Part shown: positions 11,501 through 23,500 of the stretch, piece by piece
Position numbering within the stretch: position 1 is the stretch's first letter
How the letters are laid out: each line of letters begins with the position of its first letter
Assembly (NCBI GenBank): GCA_003864495.1
Contig: ML133424.1
Coordinates: forward strand, 124,001 to 188,000
Source of the DNA: Nemopilema nomurai
Taxonomy: Eukaryota > Cnidaria > Scyphozoa > Rhizostomeae > Rhizostomatidae
DNA length: 64,000 nucleotides
Direction of reading: 5' to 3'
The notes under the pieces: generated by a model
Told to the model about the DNA's origin: nothing
Seen by the model: the letters and a program-made list of their open reading frames with translations, nothing else
The model's database searches: none
Position numbers and translations under genes: made by a program

Positions 11501-14500
11501 TTTCGCATGTTTCTTCAAGAATGGTATACATTGCTAGTGGTAGACCCAGCAAAGGGTACTTCCAAAGCAAAAAGGCAGAAACAAATGCACTATAAGAGAC
11601 CACCAATCACAAATGACGTCATAATTCTTTAAGAAAGCCTGCTGGCAAATTGTGACCCTAAACTGTGGAGGAACATGGCAATGCCGACATTTGATTGCAA
11701 AATGGTAACACACCTCCTTTATCCCTGGCCTTCAAAGCCTCCTCCAAAACCGTGTCCAGGTCAACCTTGCGCCTGCCTGCCTCCACCAGCATTTTCTCCA
11801 AGTCCTTCTGCATGCACTCGTCCATTATCGGCATTGCGTCCGCGCCCTTGCTCCTCTTGATCGCCAGAACCTGCGCAACGGTCAGCGGCTTCTTGCTTTG
11901 CTTATGCTTCCTCTTCTGCGAGGCAGCCTCTTTCTGTTGCTTAGCCGCCTCCGCAGCCTTCTCGACTCTTTCGATGATCAAAGCGACGTCCTTTTCTGAC
12001 CAGCTGTCGAACCCATCGATCTTCGTTGCAACCCCAGAGGCCTCGTCTGTAGTACTCTCTTCTTTTCCACTTGCATCTGGATTAGGCTCCTTATCGCTTG
12101 CCTCTTGCTGTGTACTCGCCGCCACTGCAGGAGATGCGCCCTTCTCTGTGTTCTCCTTGTCTACCCTATTATCAGCGTCAATCTTTACCTTATCACCGCC
12201 CTTTTCCAAGCTCCCAGCCTTTACGGCAACTTTATCATCAGCATGGATTGCGAAATACTTGACATTCATTTTCTCAGCATTTTCCAGGAACTGAATATAC
12301 TCCAAATGAGCTGGACTCGGGTCCCTGGGCCTTTCGCTTCGCAGCTGCTCGTAAAGGTCCTCCACATTAACGATCTTTATTGACCCATCCCTCAACTTGT
12401 CAATCAAAGCAGACTTCTTCTGCTTCTTTTTCGGAACAGGGTCTTCCCCCTCGACGCGCTTCTTTGGCGGCCGTCCCCTCTTCCTTTTGATCGGCACCTC
12501 GGCCTCGTGGTCTTCTCCCGACTTCGGCATTGCTTTCGCCTTCTCGGTATTCGTCGTACCTTTACTTCCTCTTACGATGAAATCGTCGGCCAGCTTCGAG
12601 ATGTCGACAGTGCCTGGTCGTGAAACCATGCTTCTCACTCTACCACTAAAACTAACGGACAGCCTTTTGCTGTCATCATCATCATCTTCGTCTCCATCGT
12701 CATCGGCTAATCGCTTTCTTTTCTTTTCCTTTACAGGCTCCTTCTCTTCTCGTTGAAACTAAAAAGACAATGCCAATTCCACATCGTGGCACCACGGAAG
12801 ACATTCGCAATACATAGGCTTCACTCTTTTAATAGAGAAAAGAAAAGAAGAACAAATGGCCAAGGAATAACACAAGACGATAGTGATTTACTTGATAAAC
12901 ATACCGGGATCCTTCCCTTGACGACGTTGCTCCCAATCCTCTTCTCGATGATCTCTCGCCGTAGTTTTATGTTCTGAAAAACATCACCAACATAAGCACT
13001 GAATTACGAGCACGGTGCTTGTTTTCCAGAGAATATCAAACGAAAAGAATGAAATTGTAGATGAAACCTGCTAACAATGAAGGAGAAACTAGATCATTCC
13101 AGAGTTAAACGAAAAAACAGAACTCTAAATGACACACCAAAAGATGTTGTGAGCCAGTGACAGGATCGGCGCCCCTTGATAAACTGGCAAAATTTAAGGC
13201 GGAAATCTGTTTCCAAATCAACAGTAACTCGATCCACGATCATATGAAATTCTGATGAAAAATCAACTGCTTATAGTACTAGCCATGTTTCAAAAAACAG
13301 TCAAATCAGGGCCCCTCGCTTACATAACGATTCATGAATATCACAAAACAAAACTAGAGAAGGCTGAATGCCAACACGTATAAGGCAAGTTACTCAATTA
13401 CCTCCATCACCATCGTCCGAAAACGATCTGTCACACCCGGTAGCGCGTGCTTCTCGAACAGGTCATTCATCCTGCTGCATCTTCTGCAAAACATCTTCGA
13501 ATGTTCCAAACACTTGATGCTTTCTATCTTTTCGGTCGGCCATTGTTCGAAGATCTCCTTCTGATCACCACTGGGCCATGAACCATTTTCAATAAATTTT
13601 GACACACAGATAAAACAGGGAAATACTTTATGAATTTCACAATAGAACTTCTTAGCGATTTTCATGGAATACTTGACAACTTTCTCTGGTCTATCAGCTT
13701 TCTTTCTGTCAGTCCCGGGTGCCTTCACCAGGCGCATCTTCTTGTCGTCTTTTTCTTGCGATGACATGCCTTCGAAAAGTTTCCACGAGTAAATAGATTT
13801 CAAATGATCTTCCTGTGATGGTAGGTTCTTTTCAATGATGTAAACGGGAACACACAGAGGACACATTAAATCTTCATGCACCATGCACTTTTTCTCGCCA
13901 ATTTCTTCCTCTAGTTTAACATGCAAATCCGTAACCATCTTTTCATCGGCACTGCCAGGCACTCTCTTTTCCTGCTCCCAAAAATTGAAACACTTGATGC
14001 ATAAGCTATTTTGGTGAATCGCGCACTTCTTCCACTTCTCGGCAATCAGCGCTCTTTCCTTTGCCCGCTTTCTGGCATTCCTCTTCACTGCCTTGATATC
14101 TTTAGGCCAGTACCCTAAGCTTCTCTTGAGTTCATAACACAAAGCACAAAAATATGTTTCATGTATACTGCAAGTCTTGTCCTCCTTTGTGCCTATCTTA
14201 TCCCGCTTTCTCCCTCTTTTTGAAATCTTAGCCTCGTCTCCATCCGATTCCTTGTCCCCATTCTTCTTCGTCTGCCTCCGCTCGCCACGAGCTTCGCTGC
14301 CATAATCAGCATTAAACTTCCTCCTGCGAATTTCCTCCTTCTTTTTGTTAACTCTTCCACTGGCATCTGTACTTCGTTTCATCTTCTGATCTTCTTTTTT
14401 GCTATCCCTTGCCTCGTCAACATGCTTCTCTCTTGCTTGACTTTTCCCTTGCAACATGTTGTAGTACGTATTCTCTACCTCATCCTTTTGCAAGTAAGAC

Positions 14501-17500
14501 GGCCAAATCCCCTTTTTGTTTTTAAAGGGAAGGCATTTGGGACACTTCACCCGCAGATGAATCCTGCACTTGACCGTCTTGCGCTCTACCCTTGTTGCGT
14601 CTTCATTCTCCCACCTGTACTGCACTTCACCTCGTCTTGCCCACCCAGGCCATCGTCCATCGGTTTCGTAAAAAGACTTGCACGTTCCACAACGAAATCG
14701 ACCGTGAATTAGACACTGTTCAAGAGGAAGAGCAAACTTGGCCTCAGCCTTGGCCTTCTTCTCCACAGGGGACTTGCACTCATCTGGCACGCTTTGCAGC
14801 TTCCTCTTCTTCGACTTCTCCGGGTTCTCCCTTGCGCTAACATGTACCTCCGCTGCAGTCTCATTAACTTTCGCTAGTCTCTTCTTCTCTTCTGTTTTAA
14901 TCTTACCCTGATCTGCTTTAGCATTTGACGAATCTTCTTCCCCTTTCATTCCTATTGCATCTTCCCCAGAACAAGAAGTACCCTTGGCTTCCGCAAGGTC
15001 ACTGCCTTCTCCAGCACTCCTATCCTTCAAACCATGACTTGAATCCTTCTTCACTCTCAGCCTTCTATTTGCCGAGTATTTATCTGTCTCATCTTTGCCG
15101 TTCCTTTCTTCCTTCCCTTCTGCTGTCAACTTTTTCCCACGCTCTCCGCTGCCAATCTGACTCTGCCCCTTTAGACAAGTATCTTCCTTGCTAGCATCGT
15201 TGCCTTCTTTGGCATCTACAACCTTTCCCTGGCACGACTGCGTTTCAGCACCATCTTGAGAGACCTTCTGGTCACCTTGCTTTGCAGCCCGGTCATCAGT
15301 GCACAAGGCAGCCTCCTCCTCTTCGGGCAAACTGCTGCATGTCGTGCACTTGCTTAGGCCATGCTCGTCACAATTCTTTACAAACTTCCTCCACGCAGAA
15401 TTCACTTCCTTGGATCTAGAGGCTGCAGGCCAAAGTCCTTCTACCTCCCTGAAGAGAAGACACTTCCGACAGAAAAGGTCTTTGTGGATGTCACAGCAAT
15501 CAAACATTTCATCCTTGCTTGTTTCTGTCGTCCTCTTCGGGTTTTCTTGCTTCTTGGGGCTCCCGGCAGGCGCGTCAATAGACTTTGCATCGCTTTCGTC
15601 GTTTTGCTTGTCCACTGTTCCTTTTCGTGGCGTCATCTTCCTTTTTTCAACCTTGCTCGCACTGTCTGGCAACGTGTGCGCAGGCTTATAATTTGGATCG
15701 TCTGACAAATCGCCACTGAACTCACTCTCAGAAAGTTGGGAGAGACAATCTTCTGTTCGGGCTTTCCCGGGAGAGGCCTCCGCATGTCTAAATCTGTTAC
15801 TGCGACGCAGCTCCCTGCTCCGCCCTCCCCTTGTTCTCCTTTCCACCTTCGGCAGGGTACCTTCTACACCATCTTCATCACCTATCTCATCCGATGACTC
15901 CTCGCTTAGAGACGCGACCGCTTCGCCTTTCACTTTCTCGCAGGCGGCCGACAGCTCTTCGGATGACCCTGCTTCTTCGGGCTTGCTCTCAGCCTTGGAG
16001 ACACCCAATACCACAGCATCGATGACGTTGGTGCTTTTACCCGCCTTACTCTCTTCTTTTTCAAGCAGTTGCTGCAGCGCAGAATTTTCCGCCTTCCCAG
16101 TAGCCGACTTCGCACCACTATCCTCGTCTTTACCCCCTTCGGATGCTGGCTTTTTCTTATTTCTGATTTCAATAATATTCGCCAAAGTGAACGTTTTACC
16201 TCCGTCGAAACTGACGTTGACGGGGGTGCCCTTCAGAGGCAGCAGGTTTTTCTCGGGACACACGATTTTCGCCCTGGCCGTTAGTCTGCTTCCTACGGTG
16301 CTCAAAAGGTTTGTTGGCAGCGAGATCGTAGTGGGAACACTAATAGTGAACGCGCTGCCGGTGGCGATGCCTGTATCCTCTGCTTGCGACACTCCCTTTC
16401 CAACCGCAGGCACAGTTCCCGTCTTACTATTCTTCACTTTAGTCTTGACTTCACCTGCTTTCGCTGTCTTTTTTGATGTCACTATGTCTGTCTTAGGCTC
16501 AATGGCATCTGCGTCTGGCACTTCAGGCGCCGTGATTGGCAGTTCCTTTGCGCCTTTCTTGGAGCTTTTTGGCTTTGTTGGTTTGCTTCTTGCTGCCTTG
16601 AACTTTTCATCAAACATGGTCACCTTCTCAAGCAAACTCGCCAGAACAGCCTTGCATGTTTGCACCATGTCTTGGCCTTGCTCCTCGTCTTGCTTTCTAT
16701 CCATGATGGGCTTAACCAGATGACTTTTCCCTTGTTTTGTGGCTGCAATCTCGTTACAGTCGACACATTGCTTTCTGGCACCGCTGTTCGCTGGCACACT
16801 TGCAACATGGCTCTTATTACTCTCAGATCCCCGTTTCTTCTTCCAGTCTTCGCCTTCTTGGGTCTGGATAAGCCTATCAACGGTTGGCCTACCGGCGCTC
16901 AATGAAACGCCCTTGCACTCTGCCATTCCCATTGAGCCACCCGCACGGACAGGCGTGGCGATATCAGACGTTCCACCCCCGTCACTGGCCACTTGCCCAT
17001 GATCTTTACTACCCAGATACTCCAATGTACTTTCCCTTTCCACTTTATTCTGACTTGCCGCCGTGTCAGGATTCGCGGAGCCGGATAATGAACTGCCGTC
17101 TTCGACTAACTTCTTCGTCTTTTCTCCCGCCTCATTCGATTCAACCTTGTCATTCCCCTTAGCAATATCCTCTCGTAATCCACTATCATGCTTAACTTCA
17201 TGCAACATTCTATCCGACGCGTTGTTAAACGCAGCATGGGGTGCTGGGTCCCGTTCTTTGTGCGCCCCCGTAGAAGGCGTCCCTTGGCTAGTCGCAGAGG
17301 CCATGCGCTGCTTCGCCAGACTGGACAGAAGGCCACTTGCCACGTTCTTCAGGTGCGCAATAGAAATCTCGCCGTATTTATCCGTGCCCGAATTCGCGAT
17401 AGAAGCCATTGCCGCCTCCGCGTCGCAACGACAAGGCTTTCGTTTATGTCTACATTTGCGACCAGTTGAGGACCGGCGCTTCTTCTCCGGTTTCACTTGC

Positions 17501-20500
17501 GCACTATTGTCTGCGTCTGCGTTCACTGGGAGGGTAGACGCGATGACAGGGGCTACAGACTGGTTTTCACTTGAACAATCTGGAATCATTGCCAGATCCG
17601 CTTTTGATGCTGGATTCACCATGACAGCGGGGCCTTGTCCACTTGGCGAACTGACAGGATTTGTATTATGCCCCTTTAATGATGTCTTGGGTATCACGCT
17701 GTGGACAAAGTCAGCTTCATCGAAGGTGTTTTTCTCTGGATTAAGAGCTTTTACTGCCATTTTGGATATTTCCGCAAAGCTTGGAAGTGAAATATCCGAT
17801 TGAGACGCATTCCAGTTCGATTCCCCTGGGGGCTCGAGTTTCTGAATGCTTTGGAGCTGCCCGGGGGAGATAAGAGGCCTACTGGGTGTATTGCTTTCAA
17901 CTGTGGTAAGAGTTTGCAGCAGTGGTATAGATGTCGGCATCGAGCTTGCTTCATCGGCTCTGTCCTCAAAGAGACTCTGTGGAATGTCCACAACATTGCT
18001 ACCACCCGAGCCAGCCTCATTCGCTTGGTCCAAAAACCTCAACATATTAACATGTGCGTCTACCATTGCGGCAGCCTCGATTTCGCATTTGCACGGCTTT
18101 CTCTTGTGCCTGCATCTAGCCTTCTTCCCTGTCCGTTGACCAGGTTTCTTCTCTGTTGTTTTTGTCGTCCCTTGAGCTTGGTTCACGTTGGCTGCGAAAT
18201 TCAAAGCATTTTCCGGCGTTCTCTCAGCAGACCCTGCAAAGCCTTGCTCGTTTGAGAAACTAGGAGTAACCAGCTTTGCCCCATTTGATGCTTTGTTCAC
18301 GAGGTTGGCTGGTGGAAACAACGAAGAAAATTGTACAGCTGAAACTGTGGTCGGGGTGGCAACGAAGGAGCTTTCACTAACTTCCTTGCTCTCTAAAACG
18401 CTAAAAGGAGGCTCGTGAAACGACACGGCGGAACTGGGATGTCCCACCAATGTCCTTCCCTCCAGTGTCCTTCTCTCTAATGTCCTTCCCTCCAATGTCC
18501 TTTCTTCTAATGTCCTTCCCTCTAATGTCCTTCCCTCCAATGTCCTTCCCTCTAATGTCCTTCCTTCTAATGTGTTTGCAAGACCCTGTTGCTTATAATT
18601 AACTGCAAAAGATGCATCGAATTGAGGGGTCTCTCTTGCTGTGGCATTCTCCATTCCACCCAACTTAAATGATGCCTGTGTTATTGCACTTGGGCCTTCG
18701 TGCATTTGAGAGAAGAACGGAAAAGGTGCAAATGGCAAGATTGCCCCTTGCTGTCCGGGTGAAATCAGACCCGAATGGGGATCACGCGATTCTTGTTCCA
18801 TGGTCTCGCATTTACAAGGTTTCCTCTTGTGCCTGCATTTTCTTTTCCTCGGCACACCCTTTTCCTTAATCTGCTTTTCAACGGGCTTACTTGCTCCTTT
18901 TTCCTCTTTTTGAGCGATCTCGCGAGGCTTCGCTTCATCAAGTCTTTCTACACCCGTGTGTGTCTCCGGCAATGTCGAGGGGGGAGTCTGGGAAACCTTT
19001 TCCGGTGGGTATGGTTCACACTCATCTGATGCTCCTTCTCTTGTGTCCTTCTCTTTCGAATTCCCCTCCACTTCAGATCCATTTTGCGACTGTTGATGTT
19101 GTAAATCAGGAATTTTCTTGACAGACAAAGGCGAATCTTGGATGATTTTATCTGTTCTTAGTTGGAGAGGAAAGCTTGGTCCCTTTTGATCCCTATACAG
19201 CGTTCTGCCGTACATGTTACGAACAATCTTGCTGTCTTCTCGAGGCGACGCTCCGGAAATATTTCCCTTATTGATGCCCAACGTTGACAGAGGCAGGGAT
19301 GTTGTTGGCACCTTTGAGATTGCAGATTCGCCTTTCTCTTCTGCCTCGACAATGTGGTTGGCATCTGCCAAAGTGCCTTCACCCGATTCACTTGTAGTTG
19401 ATGGGAAATCGGGCTTCATGCTTGAGTCTGCTGAGGCACTTGCTTGCGATTGATTAACTTCTTTTTTGTCTCTCATCTTTTCATTGACCATAACCTCGCG
19501 ACTCCCTTCGCCATCACTAAAGCTTTCTGGCGTCGCTATTCCAGGTTGAAGTTCTTTCAAGAGTGGCTTCTGATGGCTTGAGTCACCAATCAACGGGCCT
19601 TCCCCACCAATCGTTTCCAGCGAGAACTCAGACTCCTTGTCCTTCACTGGTAAAAACTCAGGAGATGGTGGTTGCTCGATGACGTCACTACCTGAAGCTG
19701 CTGCATTTGTTTTCCCGCCTGCTTCGCCGTCTCTTTCATCAGCGCCAGGTGCTTGCTTTGCGGATGCCATCTTCTTGCCGTCTTTTGGGTTTTCAAACCA
19801 CAACGCTTCCGATGGCAGCTTTTGCCCCCCTGTATTTTGCACCACCTCTTCATTTGCTGAGCAACGCTCCTCCGTGGCACGAGCAGCAGCTACAGCAACC
19901 TGCGCAGAAACATCTTGGTTGCAAGCGTCCACTTGGCCATCTTCCTTGTTAAGAGCCGTTGGCGTTTTTTCACGATCGGTTGTATTTTTCGTCAACTCTA
20001 CACTATCTTGAGCAATACAGCTGTCTTTCTTTATTGACAATTTTGGAGATGCATCTTTCACGTCCGTTTCCGAAGCTGCGGCTTTAGAACTATCAGACGT
20101 GTCTGAAGATATCGGTTTCTTCTTTTCGGATTCAAGGTTCTTATTTTCGCTGCTATCTACACTCGAATGGTCAGCAGCTTGACTTGCTCCAGATGGTTTG
20201 TCGTGCTGTCCTGACATCAGAGAAGAAACCTTTTTCGTTGCTTCTAGCGACGGCTGGGCAGTGTCATCTTTGGATTTCTCCTTTTTTGGCTTTCTAGGGG
20301 GCCTCTTTGCTCTTGGCTTCTTCAACACCCCAGTTGGGGGCGACATACTGAAGGGGCCTGGTGCTGGGTGGAAACTGTCCATGCTCATGCTCCGTGATAG
20401 ATTCGATAGAGGGGAACCCGGGCGGCTTCGTCTCTGTCCGGGCAGAGCCCCGTAGAGCCGTTCGAAAACTTGTTTTGACGTTTGATGTTCGTAATTTTCT

Positions 20501-23500
20501 TGCAATTGTCGAGGGTCAGCCATGTCAAGCTTCTGGAAATGCGAGTAATAGTTGGCGAGTTTCTGCTGGAAGTGACTCAGCATTTCGTCTCGCGGGGACT
20601 CGGTGAGTGCAGTGTTTAGCATACTACGCACGGCCTGGAAGTGTTCTCGTGGGTGACTGTGGCCGCCCGGGGCTTGTGCTGATGCTCTCAAGGGCGCGTT
20701 TATATAGCCATCGAGCTGGTTAAGAAAGTGGGAGAGGTCGCTGTCTGTGAAGCTTCCCAGCGGCCCTTGCGGCAAAGGCTTTTCTGCTGTGCGGTCCAGA
20801 GCTTGTTCAAAGGGAATTCGGCGTTCTAGCTTTGCGCGTTGCTCAGCGAAAGCATCGATGAGATGTGGAGAATTGGCCGCACTTTGAAGGCCATGCAGCT
20901 CTGGTCGCTCCTTGAGGCTGTGTCCCTCAGGCAAGGACAGCCTGCGGTGGAAATCCGCAAAAGATCTCTCCATCTGTGACACAGTGGATTGTTGGCTGCC
21001 AGGCGGCCATTTGTCTGCAGAGCCATCCCTAATGCCCTGAGAGTGACAGTTGCCAAGCTGCAATTGTCCATCATAATTAAACGGGGAACCTTCGAAGTTG
21101 CTGGATCGTCGTTGAAAACTCGAGTACATGTCTGCCACTTGTCCCTTAGGAGAAGACAAATTGGGGGTTGGTGAAAATGCTTTCTTGCCACTGCTGTCAA
21201 TGCAAGGAGCAGTTCCTGGCCTTTCTTGGGTTTGAAGGTCCATCAAATTCGCAGGAGAGCCAACGGAAGATGTCGGTGAGCGGAAATGCTGCTTGTCTTT
21301 GGGGTAAAGCGACTTGTGCAATGGCGAGGCACAAATGGGGGCAAAATGGCTGGGCTGGTGGACAGGAGACATAATGGCGCTGGTGGCGGTGCTCGCTGAC
21401 TTTGTGGCCATGATGGGGTGGATATTCTGCATCTGGGCATCGTTGTATAAGGAAGCGGCAATCTGATCCTGCTTCTGCGGCAGTCCATCTTGAAGATCCA
21501 CCATTTGCCTCCCGCGGTCTTGCGTGTTCATCACCCTTGGGGTAGAAACAAGACGAAGACTGAGTGCCCATTGCTAAAGACGCCTTGAGCCGGGGAAATA
21601 TCTTCAAACGACGCCTGGGAAATATCTTCAAACGGGGTAATGGACGGTGAACACCACTTTAAGTTCCTTAGGTGCCTTTTGTAAAGCAAATAAACATCAA
21701 TTAAACTATTAGCATATGAATGGCGAAAATTACTTTTTGGATGGGACCGCCTACGACCTGCATATTGTGTTGATACAGAACAACAATAACAACAAATTGG
21801 CACAGTAAAGTCAATAGGCAATTCGTCATGAAAGACTCAGCCCATCCCGTGTCAGCCCATCCTGTGTTTAATCGTCAACAAGGCGAGGTACATAATCATT
21901 GGGACAGTGAAAATGACAGTGATGTGCCAAAACGCAGTTGTTGGATGGCCTATTCGACTTGGTCATTCACATATCCAGCATTTCAACGTGGACTGCAGCC
22001 ATTAGCTCTAAGCTTTGACGTAACAGCGCCAATGCATTTGTTACTATCTTCTGTCTTCTGTCTTCTGTCTTCTATTATGTGAGAGCGGCTTTTTCATACG
22101 TACCCTACGTTGGTTGATTCCAGCTGGCGTTCATCACGGAACGGCAAGGCAGTATTTGGCGGACTGCACACCAGCCCGCCCTCAGGGGGGTAATCCTGAC
22201 GAGATGTTGCTTGGAGGTTCTCGTACTGGTCCTGGTTAACAAGCACGTTGTTCGTCATCCACTGAGGTAAAGTGAACTGGTGCACTTGATGGCCTGGCGC
22301 CTCCCCCGTCCCCGGTCCGTCGATTTGGCCTCGAGCTGACTGCATCTGGAAGGGCAGGTTCTTCAAGTAAAACGAAACTGTTTCGCACGATAAGCAGCTT
22401 AGCCTAACCTAATACTTTTTACAAACGCTGATGCGTCGGAAGACGATGACAAAGGATTGCGCCTGGTAAAAAGAATCTTGTGCCAACGCGTGTTTACCGT
22501 AACAAGCTCCGGTAGCAACTAAACATTATAGAATATTATAAAATATTCATTCAATATCCCTAAAAAACTACTACTACAGATTTAAAAATAACGATGAAAA
22601 TTCTGGTCATGCAACATTCACAAAATACAAAAATGGAAGCAAATTCCGTTATCATTGCTCAGGAATTGAGTTGAATGGCGAGCCTTACTTGATGGCCGTA
22701 GCGCGAATATCTCGTGGGAATGGCTTTAGGCGCTTCACCGTACATCAGTCTGTCTATTTCCTCATCTGAAAATAAAGACAATAAAAATATCAATAACAAA
22801 CAACAATCGTAAAATAATGAGAATAATTACAACAAAAACATCAAAAACAATTACAAGCACAGCAACAACAAAAAGTGTACAGACTTATAAAGGACATAAG
22901 TTATAATATGCTTACAACGAATCACTTGTATAAGGCTTAAAGGCTATCCCATTAACAGATGGCCATGCTAAACTTGATGTCCACAAGAACCCGTGTCGAT
23001 GGTTGTAAGGAGATCGTTAGCAATTTTTTAGCTTACTGTTAAAAGCAAACCAATATGCGGAAGAGGCATAATAGTTCACGAGGAAAGTTCAAATGCCAAA
23101 AGCAGGACAGAGACACGAAAACCTAGGAAAAAGCATTAGTTAAGTTTTTTTTATTCAAGGACTTTATTTGGGAGGCAGGAAAAAGTTTTTAATGGACAGA
23201 CGTTGTGATCTTTAAAACAAGGAAGGCCAAGTTCTTTGAAAAGATTTGATTCTTGAGTTCATCCTACATAAACATAGTCGAATAAAGCTTCAGTTTCGTA
23301 CATCGAGCCTTCTGATAGATTACCTTATGAGTAAATTTTTCATGAATTTGCCGTGTGCGAGACACTCTGGCGGAAAAGTGCGTGATTTTCGTTATCTTAA
23401 TAGGATGAAGGCGCAATCAGGACAGGTGCACGTTATCTACATTTGCAAAATCGAAGCAACACTGCTCACTATGCTTCGTTCACAGCAGATAAAATTTAAA

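Larger units (their letters stand above)
13402..21573 (-). other. kdm3: KDM3 exon 11: single 8.2-kb coding exon
   Basis: One exon of 2,724 codons (residues about 368-3091) is flanked by exons that average about 100 nt. Most of it is low complexity (S, K, E, G, P), with basic patches ([16 protein letters not shown]), an LxxLL-type motif (LASLL, near residue 2010), three CRHKRKPC clusters, a TLEGR repeat and nine CxxHx4CxxC modules at its 3' end. The start uses the acceptor at 21574; a later in-frame acceptor near 21537 is possible. It ends GAG|GTAATT at 13402. Human JMJD1C also has a large disordered exon, so the position is familiar; the length and cysteine content are not. Confidence 0.85.

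Noticed and set aside
15983..17803. Two 246-codon plus-strand frames opposite KDM3 exon 11, and the similar one at 11695-12294
   Set aside because: They are mirror frames of a strongly biased (S, K, E rich) coding exon; composition is what the complement predicts, and no domain is seen.
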